Part shown: in pieces, positions 45,954 through 54,212 of the stretch
Layout of the letters: each line of letters starts with the position of its first letter
Position numbering within the stretch: position 1 is the stretch's first letter
From: Caproiciproducens galactitolivorans
GTDB taxonomy: Bacteria > Bacillota > Clostridia > Oscillospirales > Acutalibacteraceae
Assembly: GCF_026672255.1 (NCBI RefSeq)
Contig: NZ_JAPOHA010000005.1
Span: 62,001 to 126,000 of the forward strand
Direction: 5' to 3'
DNA length: 64,000 nucleotides
Program-made: the position numbers and the translations under genes
Notes under the pieces: generated by a model
The model's database searches: none
Seen by the model: the letters and a program-made list of their open reading frames with translations, nothing else
Told to the model about the DNA's origin: nothing

Positions 45954-46943
45954 GTGAAGAAGCTAATGAACTGCGTCGAAAATGTTGAGCGCGAAATGAT
46001 CGAAGGCATGGTAAAAGCCTATCCGGATCATGTTCGCAAGCTGGACTGCGGAAATGTTGTTGTCAGGGCACACAAGAAGGAAGGCAAGGTTGCGTTAATC
46101 AGCGGCGGCGGCAGCGGCCACGAACCGGCTCACGGCGGTTATGTAGGCGAGGGTATGCTCGACTGTGCCGTGGCCGGGGCAGTGTTTACTTCTCCCACTC
46201 CTGATCAGATTTACGAAGGAATCAAAGCGATCGCCACGGATAAGGGCGTGCTAATGGTAGTCAAGAACTACACAGGCGATGTGATGAACTTTGAAATGGC
46301 GGCGGAAATGGCACAGGGCGACGGTATTGACGTGCAATATGTTGTAACAAACGACGATGTTGCCGTGAAAGACAGCCTGTACACAACCGGGCGCCGCGGC
46401 GTTGCCGGTACGGTGTTTGTTCACAAAATAGCCGGTGCGAAGGCGGAGACAGGCGCAAGTCTGGATGAAGTCCACCGTGTAGCGCAGAAAGTAGTTGACA
46501 ATGTGCGAACCATGGGAATGGCGCTCACTCCCTGCACTGTTCCTGCGGCGGGAAAACCCGGGTTCGAACTCAGCGAGGATGAGATGGAAATCGGTATCGG
46601 TATCCATGGCGAACCGGGCACACACAGAGAGAAAATCAAAAGCGCCGATGAAATCGCCGTGATGCTTCTTGATAAGATTACGGCGGATATTGATTACAGC
46701 GGTAAGGAAGTGGCCGTTATGATCAATGGTTCCGGCGCGACCCCCTTGATGGAACTCTTTATTGTCAACAATAAGGTTCATGATTATCTTACCGAAAAAG
46801 GGATTAAAATCTATAAGACCTTTGTAGGCAATTACATGACCTCCATTGAAATGGCGGGATTTTCCATTTCGTTGCTGCGGCTGGACAGTGAACTGAAGGA
46901 ATTGCTCGATGCGAAAGCCGACACACCGGCCTTTAAAGAATAA
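45954..46943 (+). CDS. dhaK: PTS-dependent dihydroxyacetone kinase, DhaK subunit
   Basis: The 329-residue subunit binds dihydroxyacetone covalently through a histidine; the conserved GIHGEPG near residue 217 holds that residue. ISGGGSGHEPAHGGYVG (near residue 45) forms the substrate site. GGGAGG lies eight bases before the GTG at 45954. Together with DhaL and DhaM it converts dihydroxyacetone to its phosphate using PEP through the PTS, in the cytoplasm. Confidence 0.96.
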   Translation: MKKLMNCVENVEREMIEGMVKAYPDHVRKLDCGNVVVRAHKKEGKVALISGGGSGHEPAHGGYVGEGMLDCAVAGAVFTSPTPDQIYEGIKAIATDKGVLMVVKNYTGDVMNFEMAAEMAQGDGIDVQYVVTNDDVAVKDSLYTTGRRGVAGTVFVHKIAGAKAETGASLDEVHRVAQKVVDNVRTMGMALTPCTVPAAGKPGFELSEDEMEIGIGIHGEPGTHREKIKSADEIAVMLLDKITADIDYSGKEVAVMINGSGATPLMELFIVNNKVHDYLTEKGIKIYKTFVGNYMTSIEMAGFSISLLRLDSELKELLDAKADTPAFKE

Positions 46944-46953
46944 TCGTTGGAAA

Positions 46954-46979
46954 GCGGCGGAGTTTCTCCGCTCCGCCGC
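46954..46979 (+). terminator. Hairpin between dhaK and dhaL
   Basis: GCGGCGGAG and CTCCGCCGC form a perfect 9-base-pair stem with an 8-base loop and no T-tract. It probably protects the dhaK message or tunes subunit ratios. Confidence 0.45.
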
Positions 46980-47056
46980 ATATTCTTTATCTGTCTGCAT
47001 ATATATAATTTGTTAAGAATACAGGGAAACGTATTGCTTCTGAAAGGGATGTTGTT

Positions 47057-47680
47057 ATGACGGACAGTAACAAGGTACTTGAAATTATCAAACAGATCAG
47101 CGAACAAATTCAAATGGAGAAGGATTTTTTAACAGAATTGGATAATGTTATCGGCGACGGCGACCACGGGATTAACATGGCCCGGGGTTTTAAAGAGGTA
47201 GAGAAAAAACTGGCCGATTTTTCCGGTAAAGATATCGGTTCCATTTTAAAGGCTGTTGGAATGACATTGGTTTCAACCGTCGGCGGGGCTTCCGGGCCGC
47301 TTTACGGTACCGCTTTTATGAAAGCGGGCGCGGCGGTCGGCGCGAAGAATGAAATGGACGGCGGCGATTTTCTCAATGCAATGGACGCGGCCATTGAAGG
47401 AATCAAAATGCGCGGAAAAGCGCACGAGGGCGAAAAAACGATGCTCGACGCATTGATTCCCGCTTATAATGCAATCAAAAAAACTTATGAAGAAAACAAC
47501 GATTTTAAAGCTGCAATTTCACAGGGTGTAGAAGCGGCTGAAAAAGGCGTGGAATATACAAAAACCATCATTGCAACCAAAGGAAGAGCCAGTTATCTTG
47601 GTGAAAGAAGCATTGGTCATCAGGATCCGGGCGCAACTTCTTCCTGCTTAATGCTGAAGGTAATTCAAAGGTCGCTTTGA
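47057..47680 (+). CDS. dhaL: Dihydroxyacetone kinase, DhaL (ADP-binding) subunit
   Basis: The 207-residue subunit holds ADP as a permanent cofactor. The metal-binding aspartates are in IGDGDHGINMARG (near residue 32), and GGASGPLYGTAF (near 75) and RSIGHQDPGATS (near 185) are further nucleotide-binding motifs. It is phosphorylated by DhaM and hands the phosphate to dihydroxyacetone on DhaK. It lies 21 bases before dhaM. Confidence 0.96.
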   Translation: MTDSNKVLEIIKQISEQIQMEKDFLTELDNVIGDGDHGINMARGFKEVEKKLADFSGKDIGSILKAVGMTLVSTVGGASGPLYGTAFMKAGAAVGAKNEMDGGDFLNAMDAAIEGIKMRGKAHEGEKTMLDALIPAYNAIKKTYEENNDFKAAISQGVEAAEKGVEYTKTIIATKGRASYLGERSIGHQDPGATSSCLMLKVIQRSL

Positions 47681-47701
47681 TAAGCAGGAAGGAAAAACGG
47701 T

Positions 47702-48082
47702 ATGGTAGGGATTGTGATTGTATCACACAGTGAAAAGCTTGCGCAGGGCGTTGCGGAGCTGGCCGGCATGATGGCCAGTGAGGCACCGGTCGTGGCTGCC
47801 GGCGGGCTGGATGATGGCACATTGGGAACCAGTTTTGAAAAAATTACGAAAGCTGTCGATTCGGTTTATTCCGATGACGGAGTTTTGATTCTTATGGATA
47901 TGGGCAGCGCCGTTATGACGGCGGAAATGGTTTTGGAAAGTATGCCCGATCGAAAAATAAAAATGGTCGATTGCCCTCTGGTTGAGGGCGCTGTCGTGGC
48001 CGCGATTGGCTCCAGTTCGAATCAGAATATGGAGGAAATTATAGAGGCCGCACAGGAATCCGCTTCAGAGAAAAAGCTCTGA
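47702..48082 (+). CDS. dhaM: Dihydroxyacetone kinase, DhaM phosphotransfer subunit
   Basis: The 126-residue protein is a mannose-type EIIA domain with the phospho-acceptor His9 in IVSHSEKLAQG and the conserved LMDMGSAVMT near residue 63. Only this domain is present: the HPr and EI-like extensions of the long E. coli DhaM are missing, as is usual in Firmicutes, so it takes phosphate from the general HPr. It ends the glycerol/dihydroxyacetone operon, followed by a strong terminator. Confidence 0.95.
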   Translation: MVGIVIVSHSEKLAQGVAELAGMMASEAPVVAAGGLDDGTLGTSFEKITKAVDSVYSDDGVLILMDMGSAVMTAEMVLESMPDRKIKMVDCPLVEGAVVAAIGSSSNQNMEEIIEAAQESASEKKL

Positions 48083-48130
48083 ATAAAATTTGATTACTCC
48101 TTTACTTATTCCATGTTTCGACACACACCA

Positions 48131-48175
48131 TAGCAGCAGGCGTGCCGGTTCTTTTGAACGGTACGCCTGTTGCTA
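48131..48175 (+). terminator. Terminator of the glp/dha operon
   Basis: A roughly 20-base-pair, nearly perfect stem from TAGCAGCAGG to CCTGTTGCTA (with G-U pairs and one bulge) is followed by TTTTA. Nothing else was found in the gap 48083-48375 besides the -10-like TATAAT at 48352-48357. Confidence 0.8.
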
Positions 48176-48375
48176 TTTTATCGCAGTTTTCTCCCGGTTG
48201 TGCCGGAATCCCCCGCTTTTTCAGTTGTTTAAAAGATTTTTTTAAAATGATTGAAAATAAAAACAGATTTTGCTGTACGGAAATGGAAGGAATAAACGGC
48301 AATTGGCAGGGGATATTATAAGATTGGGATTCGAATCGAATTCCCCTCTATTATAATGTAAAGGAGAGCATCATA

Positions 48376-48642
48376 ATGAGCAAAAAATATAGTTTCCCTA
48401 CAAACGTAAATGGCATTTCGGATGACGATACAAAAAAATGTAATTATACTACCGATGCGAATTGTATAGAACAGGCGGAAAAAAATTCGGACTATCAGAA
48501 GAACGCCAATACCGATACAAGTTCGTATCAACCCAATAACCGTGTACCGATTGACCGTCATGAAAACGACAGCTGGGAGACAAGCCCGCTGGAAGCCGAT
48601 ACGCCGATTGATCCGCAAACCGGTTTGGATAAAAACCGCTAA
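48376..48642 (+). CDS. Small hydrophilic unknown protein
   Basis: I do not recognise this 88-residue protein. It is very polar, rich in Asn, Asp, Lys and Thr, lacks a membrane segment and is probably mostly disordered. Only two cysteines are present (CNYTTDANC near residue 22). AAAGGAG precedes the ATG at good spacing, and TATAAT lies about 20 bases upstream, so it appears to be expressed. Composition of this kind occurs in small clostridial spore or stress proteins, but that is a weak guess. Confidence 0.6.
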   Translation: MSKKYSFPTNVNGISDDDTKKCNYTTDANCIEQAEKNSDYQKNANTDTSSYQPNNRVPIDRHENDSWETSPLEADTPIDPQTGLDKNR

Positions 48643-48645
48643 AGC

Positions 48646-48679
48646 AAGGGGAGTTTTCACCCAGGTGAAGACTCCCCTT
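48646..48679 (+). terminator. Hairpin after the small hydrophilic gene
   Basis: AAGGGGAGTTTTCAC and GTGAAGACTCCCCTT form a 15-base-pair stem (one G-U) around CCAG. There is no T-tract. It lies four bases after the stop codon. Confidence 0.6.
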
Positions 48680-48706
48680 CGTACGTTTCCGTCGCGGTGC
48701 GCGTAC

Positions 48707-48734
48707 TTGACTTTTTTTAAAACTGATGTAAAAT
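48707..48734 (+). promoter_or_regulatory. Promoter of the DUF2087-like gene
   Basis: TTGACT (48707-48712) and TAAAAT (48729-48734) are 16 bases apart, with TG just before the -10. It lies 30 bases before the ATG at 48764. Confidence 0.55.
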
Positions 48735-48763
48735 CGTATATAAAAATAAGTCGGAGGATAGAA

Positions 48764-49063
48764 ATGGAAGATTTTACGATTACCCCGGAAGAGGAAGAGA
48801 AAATTTTAAAGAATGTTTTCAGTTCGCTCGAACCGTTAAAATTGAAAGTTCTTTCATCAAAGGCGAAGAAAAGGGCCGTAATTTATAAAAAAATAGCCGG
48901 GCAGTTTGAAAAAGGGAAAAAATATACCGAGATGGATGTCAACGGAATTCTGAAGCAGATCTATCAGGAAGACTATTCTACCCTGCGCCGCGGCTTGATC
49001 GAGCTGGGTTACCTCGACCGGATGAGTGACGGCAGCGTATACTGGGTGAAAGAAAGCAATTAA
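48764..49063 (+). CDS. DUF2087-like small protein
   Basis: This 99-residue protein looks like the stand-alone DUF2087 domain: ILKNVFSSLEPLKLKVLSSK near the N terminus in part, RAVIYKKIAGQFEKGKKY near residue 38, and STLRRGLIELGYLDR near residue 75, a winged-helix-like fold also found as a C-terminal domain of some MerR/ArsR regulators. The ending YWVKE is typical. It may bind nucleic acid. TCGGAGG precedes the ATG; frames extending upstream into the preceding hairpin are not used. Confidence 0.78.
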   Translation: MEDFTITPEEEEKILKNVFSSLEPLKLKVLSSKAKKRAVIYKKIAGQFEKGKKYTEMDVNGILKQIYQEDYSTLRRGLIELGYLDRMSDGSVYWVKESN

Positions 49064-49090
49064 AATTTTCAATCGGTTTACATAAAACTA

Positions 49091-49119
49091 TTGACAATTC
49101 ACTTCAAATACCATATTCT
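49091..49119 (+). promoter_or_regulatory. Promoter of the isoleucine T-box operon
   Basis: TTGACA (49091-49096) and TATTCT (49114-49119) are 17 bases apart. Further TATAAT-like elements follow within ten bases. Transcription would start shortly before the T-box stem I. Confidence 0.65.
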
Positions 49120-49134
49120 ATACTATAATATATT

Positions 49135-49395
49135 TGATAAAATGCGCAGATGGGGACAGATTGCATTTTACCCGCTCACAGAGAGCCGCTGTATGGTGGA
49201 AAGCGGTGCAGGCATTTGCAGGATATCACCCCGGAGCAGGCAGCTGAACAGCAATTAGTAAGCAAGCCCGGTTTCTCACCGTTAAGCGAGAGTGCATTGT
49301 TGGATGCATGTGAGATTGCCGCTTTGGCGGCGAATTAGAGTGGTACCGCGAAGGATGCCTTCGCCTCTATACAGTAGAGGCGAAGGCTTTTTTTT
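49135..49395 (+). ncRNA. T-box leader reading tRNA-Ile
   Basis: The T-box sequence AGTGGTACCGCG (core TGGTACCGCG at 49341-49350) is followed by a 13-base-pair terminator (GCCTTCGCCTCTA at 49357-49369, TAGAGGCGAAGGC at 49375-49387) and a run of eight Ts. Stem I has AGAGAGCCG and the specifier codon ATC (49225-49227) followed by ACC, indicating isoleucine. The variable T-box base is T, complementary to A73 of tRNA-Ile. Lack of charged tRNA-Ile should switch on ilvB-ilvN-ilvA-ridA. It explains an open frame that would otherwise extend ilvB upstream. Confidence 0.93.
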
Positions 49396-49435
49396 ACTTC
49401 GGAGCGGGAAGATTGCTTTTAAGGAGGAATCAGAA

Positions 49436-51106
49436 ATGCAGTTAACGGGAGCGCAAATCCTAATGGAATGTCTGCTTGAGCAGGGTGTGGATACCGTATT
49501 TGGGTATCCGGGAGGGGCCGTGCTGAACATTTACGACGCACTTTACGAGTACAGGGACAAAATCAACCATATCCGCACAGCCCATGAACAGGGCGCGGCG
49601 CATGCTGCGGACGGTTATGCCCGCTCTACGGGAAAAACCGGCGTTTGCATCGCGACCTCCGGCCCGGGTGCAACGAATCTGGTAACCGGCATCGCCACCG
49701 CCTACATGGACTCCGTGCCCATGGTGGCCATCACCGGAAATGTAACCTGCGCCCTTCTGGGGCTGGACAGCTTTCAGGAAGTGGATATCACGGGCATTAC
49801 CATGCCGGTGACGAAGCATAATTATCTTGTAAAGCATATTGAGGACTTGGCGGATACCATCCGGAAAGCGTTTTTAATCGCCGGAACAGGCCGGAAAGGA
49901 CCGGTGCTTGTGGATATTCCGAAGGATGTTACCGCGCAGAGGTATGACTATACGCCGCACCTGCCGCTTCCGGCTCCGAAAGGCGACTTTCCCTACGACG
50001 AGCGGTTTGAGCAGGCGCTTGCAATGCTGAAAAAAAGCGAAAGGCCGTTTATCTATTCGGGCGGCGGGGTGATTGCCGCGGAGGCTTCGGGAGAGCTGAA
50101 AAAATTTGCCGATCTTCTGGACGCGCCGGTTGCCTCCTCGCTGATGTGCCAGGGCGGTTTTGATCAGGCAGATCCGCGCTATATCGGGTTGCTGGGAATG
50201 CACGGGACGAACACCTCGGCGCTCGCCATTAAGAACTGCGATCTGCTGATCGCCGTCGGCACCCGTTTTTCCGACCGCGTGCTTTGCAACGCGGATCTGT
50301 TTGCGCGGCACTGCCCGATCATTCAGATTGAAATTGACACGGCGGAATTCAATAAAAATATTGATGTCGATTTAAAAATGAAGGGCGACGCCAAAGAGAT
50401 TCTTGCACGCCTGAACCAGCTTCTTCCCCAATGCCAGCACAAGGGCTGGCTGGAACAGATTGCGGAATGGAAGGACCTGTATCCGCTCAAACAGGAAGCC
50501 GAATCCGAAGAGGAAGTATTGCCGCAGGGGGTCATCGAAACCCTCGACCGGCTGACGGATTCCAAGGCGATTATCGTAACGGAGGTCGGGCAGCACCAGA
50601 TGTGGGCGGCGCAGTTTTACCGTTTCCGGACGCCGCGGCATTTTATCAGCTCGGGCGGGCTGGGAACCATGGGCTACGGGCTTGGCGCGGCAATCGGCGC
50701 GCAGGTGGCCAACCCGGATCAGCGTGTAATCAATATTGCGGGGGACGGCAGTTTCCATATGAACTGCAATGAGCTGGCGACTGTGGCACAGTATAACATT
50801 CCGATGATCGAGCTGGTTTTCAATAATACCGTGCTTGGCATGGTCCGCCAGTGGCAGAAGCTGTTTTACGGAAGCCGTTTTTCCCAGACGACGCTGGATA
50901 AAACCACGAATTTTGAAATGCTGGCCGAAGCGTTCGGCGTGAAGGCGTTTACCATCCGCCGCCGGAATGAAATTGAACCGGTTCTGAAAGAGGCGCTGTC
51001 CTATCCGGGGCCGTCGCTGATCAACTGTCCTATTCATCCGGACGTCAACGTGCTGCCCATGGTTCCGGCGGGCGGCTCCGTGGAAAATCCGATTTTGGAA
51101 ATGTAA
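49436..51106 (+). CDS. ilvB: Acetolactate synthase, large subunit
   Basis: The 556-residue ThDP enzyme makes acetolactate or acetohydroxybutyrate for valine, leucine and isoleucine. The catalytic glutamate is in HEQGAAHAADGYAR (near residue 47), and the ThDP/Mg motif is GDGSFHMNCNELATV (near 435) ending in VFNN. The FAD-binding middle domain is present, so it is the anabolic type. AAGGAGG lies before the ATG at 49436, right after the T-box terminator. The small subunit follows directly. Confidence 0.96.
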   Translation: MQLTGAQILMECLLEQGVDTVFGYPGGAVLNIYDALYEYRDKINHIRTAHEQGAAHAADGYARSTGKTGVCIATSGPGATNLVTGIATAYMDSVPMVAITGNVTCALLGLDSFQEVDITGITMPVTKHNYLVKHIEDLADTIRKAFLIAGTGRKGPVLVDIPKDVTAQRYDYTPHLPLPAPKGDFPYDERFEQALAMLKKSERPFIYSGGGVIAAEASGELKKFADLLDAPVASSLMCQGGFDQADPRYIGLLGMHGTNTSALAIKNCDLLIAVGTRFSDRVLCNADLFARHCPIIQIEIDTAEFNKNIDVDLKMKGDAKEILARLNQLLPQCQHKGWLEQIAEWKDLYPLKQEAESEEEVLPQGVIETLDRLTDSKAIIVTEVGQHQMWAAQFYRFRTPRHFISSGGLGTMGYGLGAAIGAQVANPDQRVINIAGDGSFHMNCNELATVAQYNIPMIELVFNNTVLGMVRQWQKLFYGSRFSQTTLDKTTNFEMLAEAFGVKAFTIRRRNEIEPVLKEALSYPGPSLINCPIHPDVNVLPMVPAGGSVENPILEM

Positions 51107-51115
51107 GGAGGGCGC

Positions 51116-51607
51116 ATGATGAGTTACAGCAACGATAAAGAGTATGTTCTGTCCGTGCTTGCAAGGAATACGCCGGGCGTGCTGCTTCGCATTGCCGGGC
51201 TGTTCAGCCGCCGCTGTTACAATATTTTGAGTATTGTTGCGGCGCAAACGGAAAATACGGAATATTCCCGCATCCTGATTGTTGTGTCGGGGGACGACCG
51301 GATTGTTCGCCAGGTTGATAAACAACTGAGTAAGTTGGTCGATATAGAAGAAGTAACGGTGTTGAACCGTGAGGAAGCCGTCGTACGCGAGCATCTATTG
51401 ATAAAGGTGGAGCGCAATCAGCAAAACAGCGAAAAGCTGATCGAAATTGCGAATGTGTTCCACGCCAATCTTCTGAATGTCCAGCAGGACTCCATGATTA
51501 TGGAATTGACGGGGGACGCGACAACCTTAAATTCCTTTATTGAACTGTACAATCCGTATCATGTGCTGAAAATTCTTCGCACCGGCGCAATGGCTATGAT
51601 GAAGTAG
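51116..51607 (+). CDS. ilvN: Acetolactate synthase, regulatory small subunit
   Basis: The 163-residue protein has an N-terminal ACT domain (YVLSVLARNTPGVLLRIAGLF, positions 10-30 in shortened form: NTPGVLLRIAGLFSRR) and a C-terminal dimerisation part starting near residue 80. It binds valine and activates and feedback-controls IlvB. The start is the first of two adjacent ATGs after GGAGGG, ten bases behind ilvB. Confidence 0.95.
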   Translation: MMSYSNDKEYVLSVLARNTPGVLLRIAGLFSRRCYNILSIVAAQTENTEYSRILIVVSGDDRIVRQVDKQLSKLVDIEEVTVLNREEAVVREHLLIKVERNQQNSEKLIEIANVFHANLLNVQQDSMIMELTGDATTLNSFIELYNPYHVLKILRTGAMAMMK

Positions 51608-51642
51608 GAGCCAAAAAATTTGAAAAGATTGGGGATATCAGC

Positions 51643-52845
51643 TTGCTTACTCTAGATCAGGTTTATCATGCGGCCTATGTTTTAAAAGGTGTTATTCGTG
51701 AAACGGCGCTGATTCATGCACCGCTTATTAACCCCGAAAGTCAGATTTACTTAAAAACCGAAAATCTTCAAATTACCGGTTCTTTCAAGGTTCGCGGTGC
51801 TTATTATAAAATTTCCCAGCTGTCGGATGAGGAAAAAGCCAAGGGCGTTATCGCCTGCTCGGCCGGAAACCATGCGCAGGGCGTAGCGCTCGCCGCGGCG
51901 AAGAACGGCATCCAGTCGCTCATCTGCATCCCGGACAGCGCGCCGATTTCCAAGGTGGAAGCCACGAAAAGCTACGGCGCGCAGGTATGCCTTGTAAAGG
52001 GCGTATACGACGACGCGTACCAGAAGGCATGCGATCTGCAAAAGGAAAGCGGCGCCACGTTTATACACCCGTTCAACGATCCGCAGGTCATTGCCGGCCA
52101 GGGAACAATCGGGCTGGAAATTCTGAGCCAGCTTGCGGATGTCGACGCGGTAATCGTACCGGTCGGCGGCGGCGGCCTGATTTCCGGCGTAGCCTTTGCC
52201 GTAAAATCCCTGAATCCGAAATGCAAGGTGTACGGCGTGCAGGCCTGCGGCGCTCCGAGCATGGTGCAGGCTTTAGCTGACCGGAAGGTGGAAGCGCTGG
52301 CTAATGTATCGACCTTCGCGGACGGCATCGCGGTAAAATGCCCCGGCGACCTGACTTATGATCTTTGCAGCAAATATGTCGATCAGGTTGTTACCGTTAC
52401 GGAGGACGAAATTGCAACGGCAATCCTTACGCTGATTGAAAAGCACAAGCTGATCGCCGAAGGAGCCGGCGCGGTCTCCGTTGCGGCGGCCATGTTCAAC
52501 AAGGTTGACGTGAAGGGGAAAAAGGTTGTCTGCCTGCTTTCCGGCGGAAATATCGACGTAACCATCCTTTCAAGGGTCATCAGCCGCGGCCTTCTCAAAG
52601 CCGGGCGTTCCGGAGACCTTGTGATTCCGATGGTCGACAAACCGGGCCAGCTCAAGGAAGTTTCCTCGATTATTGCCGATCTCGGCGCAAATGTGGTAAG
52701 CGTTCACCATGACCGCAGCGGTGAAAATACGGGAATTAACGACTGCTATCTGCATATTCGCATGGAAACGAGGAATCATGAACATCTGGCGCAAATCCGC
52801 AAGGCGATTACGGACGCCGGTTATCATATTATCAAATCCAACTGA
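51643..52845 (+). CDS. ilvA: Threonine ammonia-lyase (short form with ACT domain)
   Basis: The 400-residue PLP enzyme turns threonine into 2-oxobutyrate, the first step to isoleucine. The PLP lysine is in TGSFKVRGAYYK (near residue 49), and the phosphate loop is GGGGLISG (near 178). A single ACT-like domain (about 325-400) starts VDKPGQLKEVSSII. The start is a TTG at 51643 with GGGGAT upstream. The length corresponds to the short Firmicutes type, intermediate between catabolic TdcB and the long E. coli IlvA. Its place in the tRNA-Ile T-box operon argues for the biosynthetic role. Confidence 0.93.
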   Translation: MLTLDQVYHAAYVLKGVIRETALIHAPLINPESQIYLKTENLQITGSFKVRGAYYKISQLSDEEKAKGVIACSAGNHAQGVALAAAKNGIQSLICIPDSAPISKVEATKSYGAQVCLVKGVYDDAYQKACDLQKESGATFIHPFNDPQVIAGQGTIGLEILSQLADVDAVIVPVGGGGLISGVAFAVKSLNPKCKVYGVQACGAPSMVQALADRKVEALANVSTFADGIAVKCPGDLTYDLCSKYVDQVVTVTEDEIATAILTLIEKHKLIAEGAGAVSVAAAMFNKVDVKGKKVVCLLSGGNIDVTILSRVISRGLLKAGRSGDLVIPMVDKPGQLKEVSSIIADLGANVVSVHHDRSGENTGINDCYLHIRMETRNHEHLAQIRKAITDAGYHIIKSN

Positions 52846-52893
52846 GCATTGGGAATCCAAAATATTTATATAAAAAGAAAGAGGTAAAAACAG

Positions 52894-53271
52894 ATGCTGC
52901 AAGTAATTTCAACAAAAGACGCTCCGGCCGCGATCGGCCCCTATTCCCAGGCGATTGTCGCCGGAAAGATGCTTTTCCTCAGCGGCCAGATTCCGATTGT
53001 TCCGGCCACGGGAGAAGTTGCACAGGGCGACATCACCGTTCAGACCGAGCAGGTGATGAAAAATATCGCGGCGGTTTTAAAAGAAGCCGGTGCGGATTTT
53101 AAAAATGCCGTAAAAACAACCTGCTTTATCACGGATATGTCCGATTTTGCCGCATTCAACGGGGTTTATGAGAAGTACTTCACCGGCAAGCCCGCGCGTT
53201 CCTGCGTCGCTGTGAAACAGCTTCCCAAGAACGTTCTGGTTGAAGTTGAAGTCGTAGCTGCTTTGGACTAA
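52894..53271 (+). CDS. ridA: 2-iminobutanoate/2-iminopropanoate deaminase RidA
   Basis: The 125-residue RidA/YER057c/UK114 protein hydrolyses the reactive enamine/imine products released by IlvA. Typical parts are IGPYSQAI (near residue 14), LSGQIPI (near 29) and ARSCVAVKQLPK (near 104) with the active-site arginine. It follows ilvA by 48 bases, so the enzyme that produces the imine and the one that removes it are made from one message. AAAGAGG precedes the ATG. Confidence 0.95.
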   Translation: MLQVISTKDAPAAIGPYSQAIVAGKMLFLSGQIPIVPATGEVAQGDITVQTEQVMKNIAAVLKEAGADFKNAVKTTCFITDMSDFAAFNGVYEKYFTGKPARSCVAVKQLPKNVLVEVEVVAALD

Positions 53272-53283
53272 GTCTTCCTAAAC

Positions 53284-53322
53284 AAACAGGAGCCCTCCGG
53301 TTTTTCCGAAGGGCTCCTGTTT
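53284..53322. terminator. Bidirectional terminator between ridA and CmpB-like gene
   Basis: AAACAGGAGCCCT and AGGGCTCCTGTTT form a 13-base-pair stem with a T-rich loop; T-rich sequence follows on both strands. It serves the ilv operon and the convergent gene. Confidence 0.85.
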
Positions 53323-53327
53323 CTTCT

Positions 53328-54149
53328 TTATTTATGCCGTTTTATGTACTTTGTTTTCTCTTGGATGGCTCCCTTCACGCGCTGAAGGGACTCGTTGTTT
53401 CGAACCGATTTCATTGTCGGGAACGCCTGAATGACGCGGCGCTGGAAGAATTTGATTTCTTTTTCCATTTTATCCATCTTCTCGTACAGTTCGGACAGGG
53501 TTTTCAGATAGACCGCTTTCCGGTCCTCGTCGATCAGCTCGCCGATTGCCGCTTGGATATTCTCGAACTTTTCCGCTTTCAAATCCGAAGCTTTTTCTCG
53601 GAACTCGTCGATGATCTGCTGGATTTCGCCGAGCGTGCCGTTGAGATGCAGGACGGTAAATACGGTCAGTGTGGCATCGCAGAGAAAATACAGGATAAAA
53701 CCGGAAGCAATGTAGGGCAGAGCCGCCGACGGGATTTTATGAAGCGTTTGTATGAGCAAAGGATGGACGAACAGGATTCCCACCACACCCATCACGCCGA
53801 ACAGAAGGGAATTCTGGAGGCACACTCTTCCCTGAATATTATATCTGTGATGGGAATAATCCCAGTATTTCGTATGAAAAATGCTTTCCAGCGCAAGCCC
53901 GGTCAGGTATTCCAGCGCGGATGTCATTACGACCCCCGCAATATAAAGGATAGCAAGGTTGTCCTTGAATGGGGTCAGAACAAAGATCAACGCAACGCCG
54001 CCCACACCGTAAATCGGGCAGAACGGGCCGTTGAGGAAGCCCCGGTTGATCAGTTTTCCGGCCGGTATGGAACAAAAGATACTTTCGACAAACCAGCCTA
54101 AAAAGCTGTATACGGTAAAACATAAAAATAAAATCCAGAAGTTTTCCAT
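53328..54149 (-). CDS. CmpB-like putative ABC transporter permease
   Basis: The 273-residue protein fits the family annotated as putative ABC transporter permease (CmpB-like): MENFWILFLCFTVYSFLGW start, FLNGPFCPIYGVGG near residue 38 and about five hydrophobic segments up to residue 165. The last 90 residues are hydrophilic and helical, probably a coiled coil (EKMDKMEKEIKFFQRRV near 240). No ATPase or substrate-binding partner lies nearby, so the transporter label is doubtful and function is unknown. Confidence 0.82.
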   Translation of the reverse strand: MENFWILFLCFTVYSFLGWFVESIFCSIPAGKLINRGFLNGPFCPIYGVGGVALIFVLTPFKDNLAILYIAGVVMTSALEYLTGLALESIFHTKYWDYSHHRYNIQGRVCLQNSLLFGVMGVVGILFVHPLLIQTLHKIPSAALPYIASGFILYFLCDATLTVFTVLHLNGTLGEIQQIIDEFREKASDLKAEKFENIQAAIGELIDEDRKAVYLKTLSELYEKMDKMEKEIKFFQRRVIQAFPTMKSVRNNESLQRVKGAIQEKTKYIKRHK

Positions 54150-54212
54150 TTCTCATCCCCGTCCTGATAATTTGCAGGATTGTTAATAGTGTATCTTTTC
54201 TGTAGAAGTTTG

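Noticed and set aside
49292-49435. N-terminal extension of ilvB
   Set aside because: The in-frame sequence is the 3' part of the Ile T-box and terminator; AAGGAGG supports the ATG at 49436.
53328-54149. Complete ABC transporter with the CmpB-like permease
   Set aside because: No ATPase or binding-protein gene is adjacent, and the C-terminal coiled coil is unusual for a permease.
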